Source of the DNA: CAJWOS01 sp964502005
Lineage (GTDB): Bacteria > Myxococcota_A > UBA796 > UBA2385
Assembly (NCBI GenBank): GCA_964502005.1
Contig: CAZCUX010000026.1
Coordinates: forward strand, 1-64,000
Direction: 5' to 3'
Length of the DNA: 64,000 nt
Positions 26,038 through 34,297 of this stretch are shown piece by piece (positions within the stretch are counted from its first letter, which is position 1; each line of letters starts with the position of its first letter). The notes beneath the pieces are model-generated. The model had not been told where the DNA came from and searched no databases. It was given only the letters and a program-made list of their open reading frames with translations. A program made the position numbers and the translations under genes.

Positions 26038-26502
26038 ATGCGCCAAACCTTGTGCCGTTTCGTCCTCATGGTGACGTGCAGCGGGTGTGTTGGACCTGCA
26101 AGATATGTCGGTCTTATCGACGTGTCCGATGGCAACCGCGTGCAGCTCATCGACTCTCAAGGCCACGCCGTGCGCCTCGCGACGGGCGAGTCCGCCGACC
26201 TATTTGCGCACCTGGGGGGGTGTGGGGCGTGGGTAGACGGACCGCGTCGAGGCCGCACTGTGGTCGTTCGGCAGTGGGTGGTCACCGACGCCGGAGATGG
26301 GTCAGCGCCCTATATTGGCGTGCTGGAGCACACCGGAATGCGCTGGAGCATCTTGGACCGCCAGACCGGCGCTACGTTGTTTTTGGTAGAAGAATCCCTG
26401 GGTGGATTGGACAAGTTCGAAGGGCGCCCCGTGCTCGTCGCGGGGTATGTCATCGGCCCAAACACCATCAATGTGGTGACGTGGCGCTCGCTCGACGAGT
26501 GA
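26038..26502 (+). CDS. Small lipoprotein of unknown function
   Basis: A 154-residue protein. AAGGAG stands in front of the ATG, and the short signal MRQTLCRFVLMVTCSGCVGP ends in a plausible lipobox (TCSG-C). The mature part is mainly beta (YVGLIDVSDGNRVQLIDSQG, GRPVLVAGYVIGPNTINVVT) and looks like a small OB- or SH3-like barrel; this is fold impression only. It is divergent from the pseudokinase gene with 272 bases between, which probably hold both promoters. Confidence 0.65.
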   Translation: MRQTLCRFVLMVTCSGCVGPARYVGLIDVSDGNRVQLIDSQGHAVRLATGESADLFAHLGGCGAWVDGPRRGRTVVVRQWVVTDAGDGSAPYIGVLEHTGMRWSILDRQTGATLFLVEESLGGLDKFEGRPVLVAGYVIGPNTINVVTWRSLDE

Positions 26503-26632
26503 CAATGCGCGGCACCAGCCATCCTGGGCCGAGGGTCGGCGCGGCGTAGATGCGTGTGTCTCGGTTGCGTTCGCCCGCGGCGCCTTCGCAGGGTGTACAG
26601 TGGAGGTTCGTTCATCGAACGCGCGTGAGCAC

Positions 26633-29002
26633 ATGAACCGACGATATTGTTTTTCCTGCGGTGCGCCGCTTCCGCGGGCCGAAAAGCGCCCTGCTGCTGT
26701 GTGCGGCCGTTGCGCCCTTTCGGGTCCCCAAACGGCTGCCGACCGCCGTCGATGGCAAGTTCGCACCGTCGATGGGGGGAGCCGTGGTCCGTTGTCGCGG
26801 GAAGCATTGGTCGACCAGTTGATGCGCGGTGCGCTGTCGCCCGCGGATGTTGCTGCACGCCAAGGTGGCGTGTGGCTGCCCATTGTCGAACACCCGGACC
26901 TCCAGTCGTTCTTCTTGCCGGGCGCCGCCGACGCCGCGCAGTTGGTCGACTCGCGCGTCTCCCAAAAGCGGGAGCGGCGCAGCGAAGACTTCCAGCGGGT
27001 CGGAAAGTTGGCGGGCGCATTGGTCGCGGCGGCGGCAAGTGTCGGCTTTGCTGTGTTTGCCGTGCAGCAGGACATGTTCATCGTGCCTGAAGAGCACGTC
27101 GAAGAGTTGCTGAACATCTTCGCGCGCACCGAAAAGGCCGTCACCGACCAAGTGGTGCAAGCCGTCGACATCAATGCCGCGGCCGAAGCCGTCGACCGCA
27201 AGCGTGCGTTGCCCGGCGAAGAGGTGCTGACCGCGCTCAAGGAAAAGTGGCCCGCGGCCGGCGGTGCAGCCCATCTGCACCTCCAGCGGGGCCTCGCGGG
27301 GATTTGGTCCGGCGCGCGCGCGGCCTTGCCCGATGCCCGCGAGCATATCGAACAAGCCGTAGTTCTTGCGCCGCACGATGTGGAGGCATGGTCCGCGTTG
27401 GCGGAGGTATACGCGTTGAGCTTGGTGGACGAACCCGAGCTGGGCGCGTCGCTTTCGCTGGCAGTTGACCGCGCATTGGCCTTGTCTCCCGATGCGACCA
27501 GCCCCTTGCGCGCAGCGGCGATGAGCGCATTTGCCCATGGAAATCGGGGCGCCGCCGCCGACCTCGCCAATCGGTGCGCCGCCGCGCCGGGCACGGCCGG
27601 GCTGCCTACGTCCACCTCCGACCTCGGCTGTGCGCTCGTCGCAGCAGAGTCCCAAGGCATGTTGTCGGATTTGCAGGCGATACAGAGCCGGCTGCCGGGG
27701 CACCTGCGGGTGGAGCTGCCCCTGGCGCGGGTCTTGCTTGAAAAAGAGCGCTACCGCGCCGCTGCCGAGCTCGCGAGCACCCTCCAGCGTATGCACCCGA
27801 AAGAGGTAGGCCCACTCGAAGTGCGCATGGATGCCCACGCGGCTCTTGGCGAATGGGAAGACGCCCGAAAAGCAGGCGAGAAAGCGGTGCAGTTGGCTCC
27901 CCACCGCGTCGACCTCCACGCACGGGTGGCCGAGATTTACCTCAAGGTAAATGGCTCGCCCAAGTCAGCTGTGGATGCCTACAAGACCATCATCGAGCAC
28001 CCGCGCTTTGCTCTCCTCCCCAACCGACCGCGCATTCTCGCCGATGCGGCATCTGCCTACGTTGCGGCCGGAAAGTATGCCGAGGCGGTTGCGGCGGCCG
28101 ATGCAGCGCTCGTCTTGTCCGAGCGCGACCCCATTGCGGGTCTGCACAAGGCGCGCGCGCTGCAAAAGATGGGCAAGGCGCCCGAGTCCGAAGCCTTGCT
28201 GCGGGCCACGGAGCCCACGGGACTCACCGGTCACACCCTCGCGGCGTGGCATGTCGCTGCGGCGAGTTTTTATATCGACGCGGGGCGAGAGCGCTTGGCC
28301 GAAGCAGAGCTGCGGAGTGCAGGGGAAACCGATGCATTCTGGCCTGCCGTTCCGATTGAAGCGGCCCGCAACCGCTTGAATGTCGGCGACCGGGATGGTG
28401 CGATTTCCTTTTTGGAACAAGCTGCATATATGGACCTATTTGTCGATCAATCGCGAAACCCGATGCAGGTCGTGTGGACCGAATCGACCGACTGGCGGGC
28501 ATTCCGTCGCGCGCTCGAAAACGAGCTCCTGGTCGATGCGCGCTTCGCGTCGCGCGGAAATGGCGTCATTGGCATTTTGAGCGTCTATGCGGGCTTCTCC
28601 GATGCTCGGCGCGTGCTCGAGCGCGCGTTGGCCGGAGGTGCCGAAGCGCCCGCAGCGAACGCCGCGCTGGCGCAGATGCACATGCAAGGCGGAGACTCGC
28701 GCTTGGCCGTCAAACATGCGAGCCAAGTGGTGGATACGAGCGCCAATCCGGGCATTCTCCACGGTATTCGTGGGCGCGCCAACGCGCGGATGGGCGACGC
28801 CGCGCAGTCGCGGGCCGCGTTTGTGCAAGCGCTCGAAAAGTCGCCCAACGAGGCCACGCTCTACCGCTGGCGTGCTGAGGCGCAGCTCGAAGGGGATGAC
28901 ACCCGCGGTGCGCGCAAGAGCTTGGCGGAGGCCCTCCGACTGATGCCCGACGACCTCCGCTCGAAGGTTTTGATGGTAGACCTCCGCGAAGACGCCCCCT
29001 GA
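26633..29002 (+). CDS. Zinc-ribbon, GYF-like and TPR membrane protein
   Basis: A 789-residue protein. The start MNRRYCFSCGAPLP has two Cys, and a CGRC follows 20 residues on, forming a four-Cys zinc ribbon. Residues 40-95 (WQVRTVDGGSRGPLSREALV ... WLPIVEHPDL) match the GYF_2-type domain that binds Pro-rich ligands. One hydrophobic segment (KLAGALVAAAASVGFAVFAV, about residue 130) would anchor it. The remaining 600 residues are TPR-type helices with the family's Ala/Tyr/Pro spacing. It probably assembles proteins at the membrane, perhaps binding Pro-rich partners such as the pseudokinase linker 1 kb away; that link is a guess. The ATG has only a weak upstream site. Confidence 0.7.
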   Translation: MNRRYCFSCGAPLPRAEKRPAAVCGRCALSGPQTAADRRRWQVRTVDGGSRGPLSREALVDQLMRGALSPADVAARQGGVWLPIVEHPDLQSFFLPGAADAAQLVDSRVSQKRERRSEDFQRVGKLAGALVAAAASVGFAVFAVQQDMFIVPEEHVEELLNIFARTEKAVTDQVVQAVDINAAAEAVDRKRALPGEEVLTALKEKWPAAGGAAHLHLQRGLAGIWSGARAALPDAREHIEQAVVLAPHDVEAWSALAEVYALSLVDEPELGASLSLAVDRALALSPDATSPLRAAAMSAFAHGNRGAAADLANRCAAAPGTAGLPTSTSDLGCALVAAESQGMLSDLQAIQSRLPGHLRVELPLARVLLEKERYRAAAELASTLQRMHPKEVGPLEVRMDAHAALGEWEDARKAGEKAVQLAPHRVDLHARVAEIYLKVNGSPKSAVDAYKTIIEHPRFALLPNRPRILADAASAYVAAGKYAEAVAAADAALVLSERDPIAGLHKARALQKMGKAPESEALLRATEPTGLTGHTLAAWHVAAASFYIDAGRERLAEAELRSAGETDAFWPAVPIEAARNRLNVGDRDGAISFLEQAAYMDLFVDQSRNPMQVVWTESTDWRAFRRALENELLVDARFASRGNGVIGILSVYAGFSDARRVLERALAGGAEAPAANAALAQMHMQGGDSRLAVKHASQVVDTSANPGILHGIRGRANARMGDAAQSRAAFVQALEKSPNEATLYRWRAEAQLEGDDTRGARKSLAEALRLMPDDLRSKVLMVDLREDAP

Positions 29003-29016
29003 ACGGCGAGCCGAAC

Positions 29017-29718
29017 GTGAAGCGAACGTGGTCCCCGCATGTCGCGGCAGACGGGGTGGTCGTCTACCAACCCGACAAAGGATACCGCTCGGCGATGGAC
29101 CCCGTCTTGTTGGCGGGCTGGATTGCCGAGCGCGGCGTCCCTCCGACGGTCCTCGATGTGGGTTCGGGCAGCGGCGTGATGTCGCTGTTGCTCGCCAAGC
29201 AAGGCGCCCGTGTGGTGGGCGTGGACGCGTTTGCGGAGTGGCAGCCTTGGGCGGAACGCGCAGCAGAAGCCAGCGGCCTGTCGGACAGGGTGTCGTTTGT
29301 CACGGCCGACGTGCGGACGGCTGCGTTGCCGCGGGTTGCCTTGGCGGTCTGTAATCCACCGTACTTCCCCGTGGGGAAGGGGCACCTCCCCCAAGACCCC
29401 ATGCGGGCGTTTGCACGCCATACGCTCAATGGTGGGCTCGCCGAGTTGCTGGCTCCAGTCTCCTATGTGACCGACCGCATCGCGGTTGTGGTGCCCACCG
29501 AGGTCGCGCCCGAAGCCCGGCGGGTGCTCGCAGAGCTTGGGTGTCCTGTGGTGCATTCGTTGGTGCTGGCCCCGCGTCTGGTGTTGTACGAGGGCAATCG
29601 CAGCGGCGCCGCGCTGTCCGAAGAGCACTCCTTTCTGCGCCACGATGACCGACACCACCCGCGTGTCGCGCGCCTGTTCGCGTCGGTGGGTGCGCCACTT
29701 CGAGACGGGCTCGCTTGA
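29017..29718 (+). CDS. TrmN6-like adenine-N6 methyltransferase
   Basis: A 233-residue SAM-dependent methyltransferase. It has the KGYRSAMDPVLLAGW entry of tRNA1(Val) m6A37 methyltransferases, the SAM-binding VLDVGSGSGVMSLLLAKQGA, an acidic residue in VVGVDA, and the catalytic CNPPYFPVGKG. Later segments (SFLRHDDRHHP) are less usual. The family methylates the exocyclic amine of adenine 37 in tRNA-Val or a related target. GTG start 14 bases after the TPR gene, on the same strand. A different nucleic acid or protein substrate cannot be excluded. Confidence 0.8.
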   Translation: MKRTWSPHVAADGVVVYQPDKGYRSAMDPVLLAGWIAERGVPPTVLDVGSGSGVMSLLLAKQGARVVGVDAFAEWQPWAERAAEASGLSDRVSFVTADVRTAALPRVALAVCNPPYFPVGKGHLPQDPMRAFARHTLNGGLAELLAPVSYVTDRIAVVVPTEVAPEARRVLAELGCPVVHSLVLAPRLVLYEGNRSGAALSEEHSFLRHDDRHHPRVARLFASVGAPLRDGLA

Positions 29719-29760
29719 GCCGTCCTTTCGGAATATGGGCGTGCGGAAAGGAGAGTGGGC

Positions 29761-30303
29761 GTGGCAAACTGGAACTTGAAGGTTCGAACGGGACCACGGG
29801 ACCGCGCCGTACTTCCCGATGGCGATGACGCACTCGGCGAGGCCTTGTTCGCACGCGTACGCGCGACGGCCGAAGCATCGGGGCCTCCCCGTCCGGCCTT
29901 GTTGGCCATCACCGACGACACGGTAGAGCAGTTCGACCTTCCCACACTGGCAGCCATTGAAGAGCCGCATCGCACGCGCATCATCGCGGCTGCGGCAGGG
30001 CGACCCGAGCTGACGTGTGGCGCGATGGCGGGAACGTTTCGGGTTCACCGTGGGCAAGACCCCCAACTTCGAGCGTTGGTTGTGTTCATCGAGTGGCCCG
30101 ACAACCGCTGGTGGACCGCTTGGCACCCGCTCGACGCCCAGGGGCGCCCCGTCGATGGCGAGTCGATGATTCGGCGTGCCGTCGATGGCGCGCCATTGCC
30201 GCGCGGCGTGGGAGGCTGGTTCGCGCGGGTGCGGCGCGAGGGCCTTCGCCTCAACCGAAGTGAACCCGAGATGGTTCAACCTGGATTGCATTTGGTACAC
30301 TAA
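29761..30303 (+). CDS. Hypothetical protein
   Basis: A 180-residue soluble protein not recognised. GTG at 29761 with GGAG seven bases upstream is preferred over the GTG at 29755. Core segments are LLAITDDTVEQFDLPTLAA, a VVFIEWPDNRWWTAWHPLDA strand-turn rich in Trp, and GGWFARVRREG. It is followed at 128 bases by the membrane gene and belongs to a same-strand run of unknown genes (29017-34145). Confidence 0.65.
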   Translation: MANWNLKVRTGPRDRAVLPDGDDALGEALFARVRATAEASGPPRPALLAITDDTVEQFDLPTLAAIEEPHRTRIIAAAAGRPELTCGAMAGTFRVHRGQDPQLRALVVFIEWPDNRWWTAWHPLDAQGRPVDGESMIRRAVDGAPLPRGVGGWFARVRREGLRLNRSEPEMVQPGLHLVH

Positions 30304-30431
30304 AACGGGCGGGTCCTCCGCTCCGCGCGGTTGTCCCGCCGCCGCACGCTGGCGCTGTCGTGGGTTCAACGGCCGTTGTCCCCGTTTGTCCAATGGCTTG
30401 AATCCGCCCCTGTGCTTGTAGTGGAGTCGAT

Positions 30432-31322
30432 GTGGCCCTTCCGAATGTTCCACCAGACGTCATCAAGGTGCTGTCGTTTCATGGATTGGTGGAAGTGTTT
30501 GCCGAAGGCCCCGCGCCCCGTCCCGTTGAGCGGGTGGGGTGTGCGCCTTTTGACGACCAAGTCGTGCTGTTTCTTCGTCCTGGCGGTGCGGTCGAAGAAG
30601 CGTTGCGGTGGAGCACGCGGCTCGATGTTCAAGCGCGCCACAAAGACGGCGATTATTCGCTCCGAATGGTCGGCCGGGCGCACCCTGGCGTGCGCCTTAC
30701 CCGCGAGCGCGACCGCCATGCGATGGAGCCGTGGCTGCCCGATGGTGTGCTGCCAGGGTCGGTGTTGGCCACGCACTTCGTGCCGGAGCACATCGAGTTC
30801 GTGCGCACGGAAGCCGGCGAAAAGGTGCGGTACCACGGTCCTACGGCCGCAGGACAAGCCGCGCCGGGGGAGGTCGCGCGATGGTTGCGGGCCGCGTCGT
30901 CGGGCAGCGCGGCAATCGCCGTGTTTTCGTCAATCGTCCTCCCGTTTTTGTACTTGGGCTACCAAGGCTCCGAATACCTCGGACGCCCCCTCGCGACGAT
31001 TTTGGCCGTAGGCGGCGCATTGAGTCTCGCGTTTGGCACCCGCCTTGTGCTGCTCCATTATGCGTATGAGCAGTGGCGCGCGGGAAAGGTGGCGATTGCC
31101 GAGTCTTCGTGGGTTGGCGACGGCCTGCTCGCGTCACGGCAATGTGTGAGCGTGGGCTTGGGTGCGCTCGGCATCGGCTTGCTGGCCACCTTGGTCGCGA
31201 AAGTATTGTGGGACGATGAGCTCGCGTTGGTGGTGTTTGGGAGCAGTCTCGCGTGGATCCTTGGCCCTGCGTCTGCGATTCACCTCTTTACCGCCACGGC
31301 TGGGTCCGAAACGACAGATTAG
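30432..31322 (+). CDS. Hypothetical membrane protein
   Basis: A 296-residue protein. Residues 1-140 form a beta-rich soluble domain (HGLVEVFAEGPAPRPVERVG, DDQVVLFLRPGGAVEEALR, GRAHPGVRLTRERDRHAM) that resembles FMN-binding split barrels, but no cofactor motif is firm. About four hydrophobic helices follow (AAIAVFSSIVLPFLYLGY, TILAVGGALSLAFGTRLVLL, VGLGALGIGLLATLVAKVL, LVVFGSSLAWILGPASAIHL). GTG start with GGAG upstream. Function unknown. Confidence 0.65.
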   Translation: MALPNVPPDVIKVLSFHGLVEVFAEGPAPRPVERVGCAPFDDQVVLFLRPGGAVEEALRWSTRLDVQARHKDGDYSLRMVGRAHPGVRLTRERDRHAMEPWLPDGVLPGSVLATHFVPEHIEFVRTEAGEKVRYHGPTAAGQAAPGEVARWLRAASSGSAAIAVFSSIVLPFLYLGYQGSEYLGRPLATILAVGGALSLAFGTRLVLLHYAYEQWRAGKVAIAESSWVGDGLLASRQCVSVGLGALGIGLLATLVAKVLWDDELALVVFGSSLAWILGPASAIHLFTATAGSETTD

Positions 31323-31369
31323 GTGCTTTTTTGCTGGGCCGTTGCGGTCAGCCCCGCGTTGAGGTGTGT

Positions 31370-32434
31370 ATGTCGGTCGAACTAAGCGGGAACAGCCCCG
31401 CAACCCTCACGGCTGGCATCCTGCTGATGTCCCGGGCGCGGACTTTTGGCCAGCGGATGGCGGTTTCGGTGGTGGGCAACCCCTCGGAAATCACGCCGGT
31501 CGAAGGGCCTGCCATGGTGCACTCTGCGGTTCTCGCATCCTGCGGTGTCGGAGAACGTCCGGGAAATGGCGCGGTGGTTGTGATTCCTGGCCCAGCAGAC
31601 CAACCACTCGCGGTTTCGCTGGCAGATGGTGGAATCGGGACTTGGTTTACGCTCGACCGCCGTGGCACCGGCGAGCACGCCGCCACGCAGGCGTTGGTGC
31701 GCTTGTGCCGGTCGCCGGAGCCAGAGCGGCGCCGCCTGGGCCGAGAGGCACTCCAAGCCCTGCGCGCCCTTGGCTGTATGCCGGAGCCTGCGGTGGTCGA
31801 CCTTTTGCTCCATGCGCCGGTCAGTCCGTATCATCGGCTCGTGTTGGGGCTCCGCGCGGGGCGCTCGATGAACAGTCGAGGAGACCTCGCCGTCCACAGC
31901 CACCTCGCCGACGGTGTCGTATCGTTGCCCGATGCGTTGCCGATTCCGTGCGCCCTCGCCGATGTCGAAGCGGCGGCCGCAGACGGTCGTCTCGAAGCGC
32001 TCGCTGCCCGCTTGGGTCCAAAAGTACGGGCCGCCGTCTGGAGTTGGCTCGGAGCCATTCGGCAGCTCGCGCCCGTCGACCCCGATGCTGCCGTGCTGCT
32101 CGGCGCAATCCTGGACCTCGCGGGGCCCGTGCTCGCCTTGCCAAGTCCGGTCGTGCTCCCGACGCTCGACCCCGCCTCGGATGGCATCGCCGTTGCGTTG
32201 CCCTCGGCATTGGGCGCCACGCGCGGAAACCACGACGCCGCACGCATGTTGGTCGATACGTTCCAGTTCCTCGGCGGAAAATTTGTGTCGCAAGCGCGGT
32301 TTCCGGTGGCCATTCCGGGCGCGGCACCGCCGGAAGGTCGCTTGGCGCGATGGCGTTGGTTCTGCGAGTCCACACGCACCGCGGCGGACACGGCCGATGC
32401 CCTGTGGCGTCGTGTTATCGATCCCATTCAGTAG
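31370..32434 (+). CDS. Hypothetical protein
   Basis: A 354-residue soluble protein, ATG with TTGAGG upstream. The first 110 residues are beta-rich (RMAVSVVGNPSEITPVEGPA, AVVVIPGPADQPLAVSLADG). The rest has Ala/Leu helices (AATQALVRLCRSPEPERRRL) that look like HEAT-type repeats. It has no signal peptide, metal motif or recognised family. It sits between the membrane protein and the KptA-Nudix gene on the same strand. Confidence 0.65.
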   Translation: MSVELSGNSPATLTAGILLMSRARTFGQRMAVSVVGNPSEITPVEGPAMVHSAVLASCGVGERPGNGAVVVIPGPADQPLAVSLADGGIGTWFTLDRRGTGEHAATQALVRLCRSPEPERRRLGREALQALRALGCMPEPAVVDLLLHAPVSPYHRLVLGLRAGRSMNSRGDLAVHSHLADGVVSLPDALPIPCALADVEAAAADGRLEALAARLGPKVRAAVWSWLGAIRQLAPVDPDAAVLLGAILDLAGPVLALPSPVVLPTLDPASDGIAVALPSALGATRGNHDAARMLVDTFQFLGGKFVSQARFPVAIPGAAPPEGRLARWRWFCESTRTAADTADALWRRVIDPIQ

Positions 32435-32472
32435 CGCATTTTCGGCATTGTGTGGGGCAAAGGTCCATAACC

Positions 32473-32481
32473 TGCTACATT
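32473..32481 (+). promoter_or_regulatory. Possible extended -10 promoter element
   Basis: TGC-TACATT, an extended -10-like box 31 bases before the KptA-Nudix ATG. Similar boxes occur at 49716-49724 and 60455-60463. No clear -35 box. Confidence 0.3.
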
Positions 32482-32511
32482 CTTTCTCTGTACCGCCCCA
32501 CACGCCGGTCG

Positions 32512-33417
32512 ATGAAGCCTTCGCGACCCACCCCCGCAGGGCGGCCGGCCGTGTACGGCACCGGAGCCGCTTTGAACGACAGGAACCGCGATTCAGACTC
32601 CCCAGGTGATGCCGAAATGATGCGGCAGCGCCGTCGGGCAGACGAACGCAAGCGCGCGGAAGCCTGGAGGCGGCGGCCAAAGCGGCGCACCAGCTTCCCG
32701 CCCGATATTTTGTACCACGCAACGTCGTTGTCGCGGGTCACCAAGGCGATGCAGAAGGGGTCGTTGGAGGTTCGGGGTGGTCGGCCCGTCTTTTTGTCGC
32801 GGCATGAAGGCCAAGCGTGGCAAGTTGCCCACCGTTCGATACCCGACCCCGCCGTATTGTATGTCGATGTGTCTCGTGCGCGGCGAGATGGCTGCCAGTT
32901 TGAGCGAAATGCGCAAGGCCTTTGGCAAACGCGCGCGATTCCGTTGCGGCACGTATTGAACTTGGCGGACGGCTTCGCAGAGCAGGTGTCGGCGGGCGGC
33001 ATCCCGATGTGGATGGGTCCAGAAGGCCCACGCTTGGCGCTCATTCGCGTACAGCGGCGAAGCGGCACCAGCTGGGAGGTCGCGAAGGGCAAACTTGAGC
33101 CAGGCGAGTCGCCCGACCAAGCGGCGGTGCGGGAAGTGCGCGAAGAAATGGGGTGCCCCGGTCTACCGCTCGAAATCGTCGAAAACCTCGGCTATATCCG
33201 CTATGGATTCCATACTCCCGACGGTTCCCCGCGCCTCAAAACGCTGCATATGTACTTGATGACCACACCGGAGCTTTGCTCGGACTTCTCGCCGTCCCGG
33301 CGGGAGGGGATTCTCGATGTGCAGTGGTTCGACCCCGACGAAGCCGCGCGGGTGTGCAACCACCGCAGCCTTCGCCCGCTGATGCGTGCGCTCCGAAACT
33401 CGCTGTTGGGTGAATAG
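32512..33417 (+). CDS. KptA/Tpt1-like lobe fused to a Nudix hydrolase
   Basis: A 301-residue protein with a basic N-terminus. Residues about 63-150 match the catalytic lobe of NAD-dependent RNA 2'-phosphotransferases (KptA/Tpt1, ADP-ribosyltransferase fold): ILYHATSLSRVTKAMQKGSL, VFLSRHEGQAWQVAHRS, VLYVDVSRARRDGCQFERN and GLWQTRAIPLRHVL. The N-terminal winged-helix lobe of Tpt1 is missing and an Arg-rich segment replaces it. From about residue 175 a Nudix domain follows with a complete box (GKLEPGE-x7-REVREEMG). Tpt1 enzymes release ADP-ribose-type products, which Nudix enzymes commonly hydrolyse, so a coupled reaction is plausible. The start is uncertain: a downstream ATG at about 32617 has AGGTGA before it. 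No family example of this fusion is recalled. Confidence 0.65.
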   Translation: MKPSRPTPAGRPAVYGTGAALNDRNRDSDSPGDAEMMRQRRRADERKRAEAWRRRPKRRTSFPPDILYHATSLSRVTKAMQKGSLEVRGGRPVFLSRHEGQAWQVAHRSIPDPAVLYVDVSRARRDGCQFERNAQGLWQTRAIPLRHVLNLADGFAEQVSAGGIPMWMGPEGPRLALIRVQRRSGTSWEVAKGKLEPGESPDQAAVREVREEMGCPGLPLEIVENLGYIRYGFHTPDGSPRLKTLHMYLMTTPELCSDFSPSRREGILDVQWFDPDEAARVCNHRSLRPLMRALRNSLLGE

Positions 33418-33440
33418 GTTCCGCCACGGGAGGAGACAAC

Positions 33441-34145
33441 ATGCCGGCCCGGCCGAGTTGGTTTCGTGTTCACCCGCGTGTCGTGCTCGCCCAGGCAGAC
33501 GCCTGCGTCGCCGATTTGGTCGCGCCAGAGTTCACGCACGCCGTGCTGGACTTGGATGTGGTGGGCCTTGATGGCCCGGTGTTTCGGCACCAACTCCAAG
33601 CAGCCCAGCGAGAGTTGGCGGACAGCCTCACGTCCCAAGAGGATGCGCGGCGTCGGCTAGAAGAAGCGCGGGCAGCGGCCCGAGAGCTTTCCGAGGCGTT
33701 CTTTGCGTGGAGGAAGCGCCTGATTGCGCGCCTTCGTTATGCCTCCACCCAGGGCGCCGACCCCGCCGGCGATTTTCATCGTGTGTTTCGGTACCGGGCA
33801 GCACCGCGCGCCCGCGCTGCGGGCCTCGTCAACGAAGGCGAGCATATTTTCGCAGCGCTCGCGAGCCGCGAAGCGACCTTACGCCCCCACGGCATCGACG
33901 TGCTGTTTGTGGGGGAGGGCCAGCGCTTGTTGCGCCGGTTGACGGACTCCGTACGCGAGTCTGAAGAGGCGATGGACGCCCAGAAAGAGGCCACACGACG
34001 CATGACCGTCGCGCGTGCGGAGGTCCAGCGGCTCTTGTTGGCATTGTCGGCCGCAGACGAAGCAGCGGCAATCGACCGGGGGCGTCCGCCTGCGTTTCCG
34101 ATGAATGTCCTGCGAAACGCAGAAAGAAACGACAGCGACGAATAG
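33441..34145 (+). CDS. Hypothetical coiled-coil protein
   Basis: A 234-residue protein with a strong site (GGAGGAGACAACATG). Helical heptads are visible in LQAAQRELADSLTSQEDARR and RRLTDSVRESEEAMDAQKEA, with an RKRLIARLRYASTQGADPAG core between. No signal peptide or membrane helix. It starts 23 bases after the KptA-Nudix stop, so the two are probably co-transcribed. Function unknown. Confidence 0.65.
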   Translation: MPARPSWFRVHPRVVLAQADACVADLVAPEFTHAVLDLDVVGLDGPVFRHQLQAAQRELADSLTSQEDARRRLEEARAAARELSEAFFAWRKRLIARLRYASTQGADPAGDFHRVFRYRAAPRARAAGLVNEGEHIFAALASREATLRPHGIDVLFVGEGQRLLRRLTDSVRESEEAMDAQKEATRRMTVARAEVQRLLLALSAADEAAAIDRGRPPAFPMNVLRNAERNDSDE

Positions 34146-34231
34146 TTGTCAAGTGCGCAGAACGCGCGCCAGCCAACGATGGTTTTGCCGTGCAGGGAGA
34201 GCGCCCGTATATCGCTCCCCGGTGCGTTTGA

Positions 34232-34284
34232 GACAAAGTGTCATCGCGCGGACAAGGTGTCAACAGGTATTGACACCTTGTCAA
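34232..34284. promoter_or_regulatory. Three GACA-N3-TGTC dyads (operator-like array)
   Basis: Dyads GACAAAGTGTC (34232-34242), GACAAGGTGTC (34251-34261) and TTGACACCTTGTCAA (34270-34284) have centres 19 and 21 bases apart. The second and third also form a perfect 13-bp inverted repeat with a 6-base loop (34251-34282). There is no U-run for a terminator. It lies in the gap between two convergent genes. Confidence 0.5.
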
Positions 34285-34297
34285 CCGTCGCCGGCCT

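Noticed and set aside
31366..33417. A 683-codon open frame on the plus strand that includes the KptA-Nudix gene
   Set aside because: Its first 380 codons are Arg/Pro/Ala-rich and out of frame with the better-supported gene at 31370-32434; only the part from about 32512 reads as protein.
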